Of a DNA stretch of 40,011 nt, positions 33,936 through 40,011 are shown piece by piece. The notes beneath the pieces were generated by a model that saw only the letters and a program-made list of their open reading frames with translations, made no database searches and was not told the origin of the DNA. The DNA lies in assembly GCA_964458185.1 (NCBI GenBank), contig CAYWFG010000018.1, positions 1-40,011 on the forward strand, written 5' to 3'. The DNA is from AB-137-C09 sp964458185 (GTDB lineage Bacteria; Pseudomonadota; Zetaproteobacteria; Mariprofundales; Mariprofundaceae). Positions within the stretch are counted from its first letter, which is position 1, and each line of letters starts with the position of its first letter. The translations under genes and the position numbers were made by a program.

Positions 33936-34575
33936 TTTCTCCCCAGATGATTTTATGTAATTGCATGTTTAAACGCACAGGAAGATGATCTTCTAGCATC
34001 CATGCGCACAGATCAGATGGCTGTAATTGATTGTAAACAGGCGATAAAAGAATGCTTGCTGGTGTATCTGGCAAGCGGTCTTCGATGATTTCTTTGCACC
34101 ATAGGTAATCATCTCGATTGGCAATAACAAATTTAATTTCATCATGTTCTTGCAATAACGATAAATTACACCATAGGTTTTTTTCAGCCTCGCCGCTGGC
34201 AGGGGTTTTAATATCCAGTATTTTTTGTACAGCAGGTGGCGTATCGGTCACATCAAAAGCGCCTGATGTTTCCAATTGAACGTGGTAGCGCAAGGCAACC
34301 AAAGCTTGCAACAGCTCGATACATTGAGGCTGAGCCAACGGCTCACCCCCTGTAACCAAGATCAAGGATGATGAATAATCTGCAACGGCATGGATAATGG
34401 CATCAATAGACATCGAATGCCCCGAACTCGCAGTCAGTGCCTCTGGGGTATCGCAATAACCACAACGCAAAGGGCAACCTGCTAGGCGAATAAAAATACA
34501 AGGCATGCCTGCTTGTGAACCTTCACCTTGGATACTTTGATAAATCTCATGAATTTTTAACAATGCATGCTCCAC
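33919..34575 (-). CDS. queE: 7-carboxy-7-deazaguanine synthase
   Basis: QueE is the radical SAM enzyme that contracts CPH4 to 7-carboxy-7-deazaguanine, the step before QueC. The SAM cluster motif is CPLRCGYC (C34, C38, C41), preceded by the family block IHEIYQSIQGEG. The long frame starts at GTG 34575 (218 aa). A TTG at 34563 has GGAG 6 nt upstream and gives a more typical N-terminus (MLKIHEIYQ), so it may be the real start. It lies 9 nt after cpoB. Confidence 0.95.
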   Translation of the reverse strand: MEHALLKIHEIYQSIQGEGSQAGMPCIFIRLAGCPLRCGYCDTPEALTASSGHSMSIDAIIHAVADYSSSLILVTGGEPLAQPQCIELLQALVALRYHVQLETSGAFDVTDTPPAVQKILDIKTPASGEAEKNLWCNLSLLQEHDEIKFVIANRDDYLWCKEIIEDRLPDTPASILLSPVYNQLQPSDLCAWMLEDHLPVRLNMQLHKIIWGENATGV

Positions 34576-34584
34576 ATTCTTTAT

Positions 34585-35469
34585 TTAATGACTGATTGAA
34601 GGTAATAACGTTCGTCCCTGATCTGCAGCAGTTGAGGCTGGGAAGCGTTGTATTAATTGATTCAGTGTTTTTTTCGCGCTTTTACTTTTTTGTAGTGCCA
34701 ATTGTGTGCGTGCCATTCCTAGCATTGCTGCAGATAATTTTGCTGATTTTGGGTAATGTGTGGTGTAAAATATAAACACATCCAAAGATTTTTTGTATTG
34801 TTTTTGAGCCAACAAACTTTCTGCTAACCAATAATACCCCGGCTCTGTGTATTCGCCATTGGCATATTCATTGAGCAGTAATTGAAACGATCCAATCGCA
34901 TCATTAAAACGTCCGCTCTTGTAAGCCAAGTAAGCCGCAGTGTAGGTGTTTTTTTCTTCTACTGATGTTTTTCTTCGCTTTGTCTCATTTGCTGGTTTAG
35001 TTAAAACCAACTCAGCAACAGCTTCATCGTGGTTGGTCGCATGTTCCTTTTTTGCAGGTGTTTTTTTTCGCTGGGATACTTTCCCAAACAATGGTGATAA
35101 CGGTTGTTGCGCTGTTTCTTGTGTTTCCACAAGATGTTGGGCTTGAATAGTGTTTAGTTTTTTATCTTGCCATTGCAATCTAGCGGTTAAAGCACCTTGT
35201 TCTATTTGCATGTTTTTTAGCATGGTTTGCAATGAGGAAATTTGTATGTTTAGTTGCTTTAACTGCCCTTGAACGGCACCATTGGATACATGCATGTCTT
35301 GCAATTTAGCCAGCACCAAGATGCGGTCTTGTTGCCAATGCACCACATTCTTTTCTTTGCTTACGCAGGCGGTAAGCAAGAATAGCACCATAAAAGAAAC
35401 GACCATTGGAAAAACCAATGACCGTTTCTTTTGAACAATGCTAGCGACAAGCGAAGTTTGCTTATGCAC
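34585..35469 (-). CDS. cpoB: CpoB/YbgF-like TPR protein (predicted lipoprotein)
   Basis: CpoB coordinates outer-membrane constriction (Tol-Pal) with peptidoglycan synthesis at division. The N-terminal signal ends LLTAC (C35), so this version appears lipidated. A coiled-coil (about 45-110) and a Lys/Thr/Ala-rich linker are followed by TPR repeats (about 173-290: TYTAAYLAYKSGRFNDAIGSF, QLLLNEYANGEYTEPGYYWLAESLL, LDVFIFYTTHYPKS), the YbgF layout. The start is GTG without a clear Shine-Dalgarno sequence. It is 14 nt after pal, as in many tol-pal operons, although tolQRAB are not in the window. Confidence 0.88.
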   Translation of the reverse strand: MHKQTSLVASIVQKKRSLVFPMVVSFMVLFLLTACVSKEKNVVHWQQDRILVLAKLQDMHVSNGAVQGQLKQLNIQISSLQTMLKNMQIEQGALTARLQWQDKKLNTIQAQHLVETQETAQQPLSPLFGKVSQRKKTPAKKEHATNHDEAVAELVLTKPANETKRRKTSVEEKNTYTAAYLAYKSGRFNDAIGSFQLLLNEYANGEYTEPGYYWLAESLLAQKQYKKSLDVFIFYTTHYPKSAKLSAAMLGMARTQLALQKSKSAKKTLNQLIQRFPASTAADQGRTLLPSISH

Positions 35470-35483
35470 AATTCAGCTAAAGA

Positions 35484-36011
35484 CTAACGGGTAACAATAT
35501 CCGCACGACGATTTTGTGCCCAGCAGTTTTCACCAGAGGCAGTACATGCAGGACGTTCTTCGCCAAATGAAACGGTATCAATACGCGATGCAGGTACACC
35601 GTGAGCAACCAAATAGTCTTTTACGCCATCAGCACGCGCTTGACCTAAAGCTAAATTAAATTCACGGCTGCCGCGCTCATCACAATTGCCTTCAACCGTA
35701 ACAGAGACACCACTGTGATCAACCAACCAGCTAACATAACCATCAAGCACGGTAGCAGATGCAGATGCTTCAAGGTCAGAGCGATTGTAAGAGAAATAAA
35801 CCGAATTGGATGTTGGTTTCACAGCCAATGCTGGCGCACTAGGCGCGGTCTTTTCTGTTGTTGGTGTCACAGGTTTTGCTGCAGGCTTTGCAGGCTTGGT
35901 TGTTGATGATGACGACGCATCAGAATGTTTGGTGGTATTACACCCAGTCATCACCAAAGCGAGTCCAACACCCACCATGATCAGCATATTCTTCATTGTT
36001 TTTGTTTGCAT
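35484..36011 (-). CDS. pal: Peptidoglycan-associated lipoprotein Pal
   Basis: Pal anchors the outer membrane to peptidoglycan and works with TolB and TolQRA. From ATG 36011 (AGGGAGG a few bases upstream) the 175-aa protein has a signal ending MTGC (C24), an Ala/Pro/Thr/Lys-rich linker, and an OmpA-like domain with the diagnostic VEGNCDERGSREFNLALG and ending QNRRADIVTR. The frame is open to 36035, but that adds residues before the signal. It is the first gene of the pal-cpoB-queE-queC-peroxidase run. The 128 nt upstream contain only short, unconvincing repeats. Confidence 0.95.
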   Translation of the reverse strand: MQTKTMKNMLIMVGVGLALVMTGCNTTKHSDASSSSTTKPAKPAAKPVTPTTEKTAPSAPALAVKPTSNSVYFSYNRSDLEASASATVLDGYVSWLVDHSGVSVTVEGNCDERGSREFNLALGQARADGVKDYLVAHGVPASRIDTVSFGEERPACTASGENCWAQNRRADIVTR

Positions 36012-36139
36012 AAATCCTCCCTTTATTTCAGTCATCCCAGTGAATGCGGCATAAGCTATTCACCGAAACGACAAAAGTGCCGTGAATTGAACATCAAACG
36101 GATGTCTATGTCCAGCATCACATTTTTTACGCCCGCAGG

Positions 36140-36898
36140 TTAATGCTTTAGGTAGCCTGTCATTATTGGCAAAGCTAGCCATCGCGGGGTACATTTAATC
36201 ATCAACCATAAGGCACGATGTCGCCAGCCAGGCACACAATAACCGCCGCCTTGCTGCAAACATTTCATCGCGCAGGCAATAATCAATGGAATCGGCGTGC
36301 TAAAAAAATGCCCCCTGCCAGAAGGTGCGCCTGAGACACGGCGAAATCCTGTTGGCGAAGGCCCTGGTGCCAGCGTTACCACCCGCACATTGCCCCACAA
36401 CTCTAGTCGCAAGGCTTCACTCCAAAAAGTTAGCCCTGCTTTTGCGGCAGCATAGGTACTCATGTAAGGCAGCGGTGCTTCCCCTGCCAACGATGATACA
36501 TTAATCATGAACCCATGGGCGCGTTTAAGCGCGGGCAATAATGCATGGGCGAGAGCCGTAGGCGCGATCAAGTCGGTGCGAATGACATCAATTTGAGCGA
36601 CCCCCTCTTTTTTCTCAAAGGCTCCCCACACACCATACCCTGCATTGTTAACCAGCCCAATAACATTCTCATCAGCAATCGCCGCAAGTAAATCTTCCAC
36701 CCCTTTTCGCGCTGATAATTCATAAATGAAAACACGGTGTGATTCAGGGGATTGTAGCATATCTAAGGTTAGCTGCATGCGCATACGATCACGCCCATGC
36801 AGCAATAAGCGGTAGCCTTCTTGCTCTAACACCCGTGCAAACTCACCACCAAAGCCGCCCGTTGCCCCTGTTAACAGCACTGTTCCTTTATTTAACAT
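36140..36898 (-). CDS. Short-chain dehydrogenase/reductase
   Basis: This 252-aa classical SDR has the cofactor loop TGATGGFG at about 10-17, NNAG at 84-87, serine at 135-136 and the catalytic YAAAK (Y149, K153). The substrate is unknown. ATG 36898 is chosen because CAGGAG lies 7 nt upstream; the frame extends to 36958 without similarity to the family. It overlaps the PHP gene by 11 nt, so the two are coupled. The C-terminus (WLMIKCTPRWLALPIMTGYLKH) is unusually hydrophobic, like SDRs that touch the membrane. Confidence 0.88.
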   Translation of the reverse strand: MLNKGTVLLTGATGGFGGEFARVLEQEGYRLLLHGRDRMRMQLTLDMLQSPESHRVFIYELSARKGVEDLLAAIADENVIGLVNNAGYGVWGAFEKKEGVAQIDVIRTDLIAPTALAHALLPALKRAHGFMINVSSLAGEAPLPYMSTYAAAKAGLTFWSEALRLELWGNVRVVTLAPGPSPTGFRRVSGAPSGRGHFFSTPIPLIIACAMKCLQQGGGYCVPGWRHRALWLMIKCTPRWLALPIMTGYLKH

Positions 36899-37715
36899 CA
36901 GTAATCTCCTGCATCTTCCTTTTGCGCTGAATAAATTGTGTGGTATGCGTGATGCCATGTTTTTTTAAAGTATGCAGACATTGATTCATGGCATGACCAA
37001 CATCTTGGGGAGCATGCGCATCCGAGCCGTAAGCAAAAGGAATTTTCAGCTTTGCAGCATGGGCAATCATGGCATTTCTCGGGTAGATCTCACCAATCGG
37101 TTTGCGTAAACCTGCAGCACTAATTTCTAATGCAATACCTGCTGATTGTACAGCGGTCAACATGCGCTGCTCGGCGGCATCAACAGTGGCATCATCAGGT
37201 TGCTTGTGACCATATTTTTTGAGTAAATCAGGGTGACCAATAATATCAAACAAGCCACTGTTTGCTGATGCTCCCACCGTATCAAAGTAGGCACACCAAG
37301 CTTCAGCCAAGTTCCATTGCTCCCACCCTGCTTGATCATCGGGATTATCAAACCCCCATTGATCAATAAAGTGAACCGACCCAATCACATAATCCCATGC
37401 ATGGTAAGTTAATAGATCTTGAATATATGCCACCCCTGTCGGATGGAAATCAGCCTCTAAACCGCAACGTACTATTAGCCCCCGTGGGCGCATTGCTGTT
37501 TGAACATGATGGACTTCATCCAAATAGCTATCAAGTTCAGATTCATCCATGCGCCATTCGGCATCAAAGCCATGAGGCATCGGAGAGTGATCAGAAATAC
37601 CAATTTCATGCAAGCCACAACGCAAGGCTACTTCAGCATAATCCATGATGCTCCCTGATGCATGATTGCAGCGAGGGGTATGCATATGATAGTCAGGAAC
37701 AGGTGAATACAACAT
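36888..37715 (-). CDS. PHP-domain histidinol-phosphatase-like protein (HisK type)
   Basis: The 275-aa protein has PHP metal-binding motifs: DYHMHTPRCNHASG (H10, H12, H18), GISDHSPM, YVIGSVHF, EISAAGLRKPIGEIYP and YGSDAHAPQDVG. This pattern matches the HisJ/HisK monofunctional histidinol-phosphatases, which make histidinol from histidinol phosphate. No other his gene is near, so the substrate is inferred. ATG 37715 is chosen; the frame is open to 37820, but the extra 35 residues are not family-like. A promoter places the transcript start at the A of this ATG, and there is no Shine-Dalgarno sequence. Confidence 0.88.
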   Translation of the reverse strand: MLYSPVPDYHMHTPRCNHASGSIMDYAEVALRCGLHEIGISDHSPMPHGFDAEWRMDESELDSYLDEVHHVQTAMRPRGLIVRCGLEADFHPTGVAYIQDLLTYHAWDYVIGSVHFIDQWGFDNPDDQAGWEQWNLAEAWCAYFDTVGASANSGLFDIIGHPDLLKKYGHKQPDDATVDAAEQRMLTAVQSAGIALEISAAGLRKPIGEIYPRNAMIAHAAKLKIPFAYGSDAHAPQDVGHAMNQCLHTLKKHGITHTTQFIQRKRKMQEITDVK

Positions 37716-37721
37716 GGCGCA

Positions 37722-37751
37722 ATGATAGCGCGAAAAAACGATGATAGGCAA
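37722..37751 (-). promoter_or_regulatory. Promoter of the PHP gene, predicted leaderless
   Basis: On the minus strand, TTGCCT (37751-37746) and TATCAT (37727-37722) are 18 nt apart. Six bases separate the -10 from ATG 37715-37713, so the predicted transcript begins on the start codon itself. No Shine-Dalgarno sequence is visible. Confidence 0.5.
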
Positions 37752-37755
37752 TGCC

Positions 37756-37784
37756 TTGCCCCTAAGTGCGGAGCTTGTTATGCT
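37756..37784 (+). promoter_or_regulatory. Promoter of aspC, predicted leaderless
   Basis: TTGCCC (37756-37761) and the extended -10 TGtTATGCT (-10 hexamer 37779-37784) are 17 nt apart. Six bases follow before ATG 37791, so the transcript would start at the start codon. The two divergent -35 boxes almost abut across the imperfect palindrome AGGCAATGCCT (37746-37756), a possible operator. Confidence 0.5.
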
Positions 37785-37790
37785 GCCACC

Positions 37791-39002
37791 ATGATTACAC
37801 TTTCCCACCGCATTCAACAAGTTAAACCTTCAGCTACCTTAAGCATTACTGCCAAAGCTGCCGCATTGCGTGCTGCTGGGCGCGATATTATTTCACTTTC
37901 TGTGGGTGAACCTGACTTTGATACCCCGTTGGCAGCGCGAAAAGCAGGTATATTTGCTATTGAGCATGGTCAAACTCGGTATACTGCAGTGGCAGGGATT
38001 CCTGAATTGCGGCAGGCAATTTCTGATAAGTTTCAACGTGATAATGGACTGCATTACCCACCCGAGCAGGTGCTTGTTTCATCGGGTGGCAAACAATGTA
38101 TTTACAACCTTCTTATGGCGATGATCAATGCAGGTGATGAAGTAATTATTCCTGCGCCATATTGGGTTTCTTACCCTGATATGGTGTTGTTGGCAGAAGG
38201 CGTGCCTGTTATTGTTAACACAGAAGCAAGCTCGCGCTTCAAACTTACCGCAGCACAACTTGAAGCTGCGATCACGCCTAAAACTCGTTTGCTGTTTTTA
38301 AACTCACCCTCAAACCCAACGGGGATGACCTACAGCCGCGAAGAATTACAGACCATTGGGAAAGTGCTGCAACAACACCCGCATATTGCAGTGGCTACCG
38401 ATGATATGTATGAAAAAATTGTGTTTGATGGTGCAACCTTTGTAACTTTTGCAGAGGCTAACCCTGCATTGATGGCGCGTACTATTACCTTAAATGGTGT
38501 TTCAAAAGCGTATTGTATGACGGGCTGGCGCATTGGTTATTGCGGTGCACCGTTGCATCTTATTAAAGCGATGAGCAAAGTTCAAGCGCAAAGCACCTCC
38601 AACCCTTGCGCTATTTCACAACACGCAGCATTGGCAGCTTTAACCGTGCCTAGCGATGAATTGGCAACGATGCTGCAAACCTATGCAACACGCCGCAAGT
38701 GGTTGATTGCTGAGTTAAATAACATTGTTGGCATGCGTTGTTTGCAGCCTGATGGCGCATTTTATGCATTCCCTTCGGTTGAATCATGGCTTGGCTTACG
38801 CACGCCTCAAGGGGAAATACTCCAAGACGATGTGCAAATTTGTGCATGGCTATTAGAAGATACAGGCGTAGCACTGGTGCCAGGCACGGCTTTTGGCGCA
38901 CCCGGTTATATTCGTTTTTCTTATGCTGTAGCACAAGAGACACTTGAAGATGCTGTAAATCGTGTCGCAAAAGCTGCTGCCAGTCTAGAAACCGCGAAAT
39001 GA
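37791..39002 (+). CDS. Class I aminotransferase (aspartate aminotransferase, Ib type)
   Basis: The 403-aa protein is a pyridoxal-phosphate-dependent fold type I aminotransferase, most like subgroup Ib aspartate aminotransferases that interconvert aspartate and oxaloacetate. ISLSVGEPDFDTP, LNSPSNPTGM (N171, N175), DDMYE and the Schiff-base K239 in NGVSKAYCMTGWRIGY are present. ATG 37791 fits the family start (MITLSHRIQQVKPSATL); the frame is open to 37722 without similarity, and a predicted promoter lies inside that extension. Its stop overlaps ygfZ as ATGA. A related substrate such as prephenate cannot be excluded. Confidence 0.92.
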   Translation: MITLSHRIQQVKPSATLSITAKAAALRAAGRDIISLSVGEPDFDTPLAARKAGIFAIEHGQTRYTAVAGIPELRQAISDKFQRDNGLHYPPEQVLVSSGGKQCIYNLLMAMINAGDEVIIPAPYWVSYPDMVLLAEGVPVIVNTEASSRFKLTAAQLEAAITPKTRLLFLNSPSNPTGMTYSREELQTIGKVLQQHPHIAVATDDMYEKIVFDGATFVTFAEANPALMARTITLNGVSKAYCMTGWRIGYCGAPLHLIKAMSKVQAQSTSNPCAISQHAALAALTVPSDELATMLQTYATRRKWLIAELNNIVGMRCLQPDGAFYAFPSVESWLGLRTPQGEILQDDVQICAWLLEDTGVALVPGTAFGAPGYIRFSYAVAQETLEDAVNRVAKAAASLETAK

Positions 39003-39883
39003 ATCAATCGGATGCTGTAGCAGTCAACCATATCGCAGCTTTATGCATCGAAGGGTTAGACGCACGCAACTATTTGCAAAGCCAGTTTACTCAAGATATT
39101 ACGTTACTATCAACCACACAGGCTATTTATGGCGCAGTATTAACTCCCCAAGGGAAGGTGGTCGCTGATGCACGGGTGATACAGGTTGACGATCACACCC
39201 TATGGATACTGCACGAACAAGCCGTTCGCTCATCGTTATTGCGACGCATGAAAATGTTCGCATTGGGGCATGATGTAACCATTGCGGCATTACCGATTAC
39301 GATTGAATACCATGAAGGGGGTAGTGTTCCTGTATTTGATCAAGCATCCCTACTGGCAACAAAAACAGTTGATGGTGCAGTGTTTTTGGCACATGCTGAT
39401 TTTATGAGGGGGTGTTGGCGCATCGTCACAAAAACCAACACCTTATCATTGACCACCGAAGAACCCTCACGGTATGCACAAAGGGTGTTTAAAGGAATAC
39501 CTCGTTTCACCGTTGATTGGCATGCTGGGGATTACCCTTTAAATGCCAACCTTCATGAATTTAAAGGGATAAGTTTTGATAAGGGCTGTTATGTCGGGCA
39601 AGAGATAAGTAGCCGCATGCATTGGCGCAATGGTGTGCGCCATGGTTTATATCACGTCAGTTTAAGTTCATTTCCTGCCGATGTCCCATGTGATCTTGCC
39701 ACCTCTGCCACGATTGGTCGCTTAAGCAGTTGCGTGACATGGCACGATGATAAAGTTTATGGCATTGCCCGCTTACCCATCACTATCATGGATAACGATT
39801 CCGCTGATCGCAGGCAGGCACTGCATACTGTGGATGGTCTAACTTTGACGGTATTGAAAAAAAGTACCCTCGAAAAGTTTTGA
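38999..39883 (+). CDS. ygfZ: tRNA-modifying / Fe-S cluster assembly protein YgfZ
   Basis: YgfZ is a folate-binding protein of the GcvT fold that supports Fe-S enzymes such as the tRNA methylthiotransferase MiaB. The 294-aa protein has the signature KGCYVGQE at 195-202, with essential C197 between the GcvT-like part and a short C-terminal barrel (RHGLYHVSLSS). It starts within the aspC stop (ATGA), so the two are coupled. Confidence 0.9.
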   Translation: MNQSDAVAVNHIAALCIEGLDARNYLQSQFTQDITLLSTTQAIYGAVLTPQGKVVADARVIQVDDHTLWILHEQAVRSSLLRRMKMFALGHDVTIAALPITIEYHEGGSVPVFDQASLLATKTVDGAVFLAHADFMRGCWRIVTKTNTLSLTTEEPSRYAQRVFKGIPRFTVDWHAGDYPLNANLHEFKGISFDKGCYVGQEISSRMHWRNGVRHGLYHVSLSSFPADVPCDLATSATIGRLSSCVTWHDDKVYGIARLPITIMDNDSADRRQALHTVDGLTLTVLKKSTLEKF

Positions 39884-39905
39884 GCTGTTGTTGGAACAAA
39901 TAAAT

Positions 39906-39920
39906 AAAGGGCTTCCCTTT
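39906..39920. terminator. Short bidirectional terminator-like hairpin
   Basis: AAAGGG and CCCTTT form a 6-bp stem around CTT, 22 nt after the ygfZ stop. On the minus strand it is followed by a T-rich TTTATTTATTT tail, on the plus strand only by a single T and TAAG. The stem is short and only half G+C. The rest of the right edge (39921-40011) shows no supported feature. Confidence 0.35.
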
Positions 39921-40011
39921 TAAGACGGGACAGCCAGTAAAATCAATGGGTTACATATAGCTCTTCGTTTTGACCTTCTTGGCAAAGGAAGCTCTTCAAC
40001 TTGCCCTAAAA

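Noticed and set aside
12302..40011. CRISPR arrays, complete insertion sequences or prophage genes
   Set aside because: No regularly spaced repeats, transposase or phage structural genes could be seen; the only mobile-like signals are the pseudogene and the palindromes.
39884..40011. Possible transposase fragment at the right edge
   Set aside because: Short basic stretches on the minus strand looked transposase-like, but stops interrupt the frame and no motif is firm.

Overview
The window looks like a chromosomal segment of a Gram-negative proteobacterium of moderately low G+C. The outer-membrane biology points this way: dTDP-rhamnose and an ABC-2 polysaccharide exporter, a TonB-dependent receptor, Pal/CpoB and several lipobox lipoproteins. 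So do the glutamyl-tRNA reductase (C5) haem pathway and the di-haem peroxidase. The [NiFe]-hydrogenase maturation genes suggest H2 metabolism. The exact group cannot be fixed by eye; a Zetaproteobacterium or a chemolithotrophic gammaproteobacterium is a guess. Genes are packed tightly, and many junctions overlap (ATGA, TAATG, TGATG or 8-17 nt).

Left block (1-12265, all minus strand). Reading in transcription order: a radical SAM protein of the ArsS type; a 774-aa protein with a cryptic class III nucleotidyl-cyclase-like domain; folB, folK and dapA; a 904-aa soluble CBS/PAS histidine kinase with a receiver; rfbA-rfbC-rfbD-rfbB for dTDP-L-rhamnose; an ABC-2 permease (Wzm type); and a partial MNT-type nucleotidyltransferase that runs off the left edge.

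Middle (12266-19426, plus strand). A tRNA-Ser(GCU) has its own promoter. It is followed by a decayed AAA-ATPase/PD-(D/E)XK gene (internal deletion plus frameshift), and then the coupled nickel/hydrogenase maturation run hypB-hypC-hypD-hypE-hypF and a NicO/UreH-like transporter. hypA and all hydrogenase subunits are absent from the window.

Second minus block (27342-19416). A TonB-dependent receptor, a YfiR-like periplasmic protein, a BarA-like hybrid kinase (HisKA, HATPase, two REC, Hpt) and two small lipoproteins are followed by cysE and rsmA. The first three form a plausible cross-envelope sensing module. Behind it, 27343-27899 holds a decayed Ig-like adhesin remnant and three palindromes.

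Right block. hemA-prfA-UMF1 transporter-ribE (plus) faces pal-cpoB-queE-queC-di-haem peroxidase (minus). Then an SDR and a PHP histidinol-phosphatase-like gene (minus) diverge from aspC-ygfZ (plus). The divergent 75-bp spacer carries two back-to-back promoters placed so that both transcripts would begin at the start codon (leaderless).

Most genes are core metabolism. The candidates for something new are the cyclase-like protein, the receptor/YfiR-like/hybrid-kinase cassette, the CBS kinase attached to the rhamnose operon, and the divergent leaderless promoter pair.
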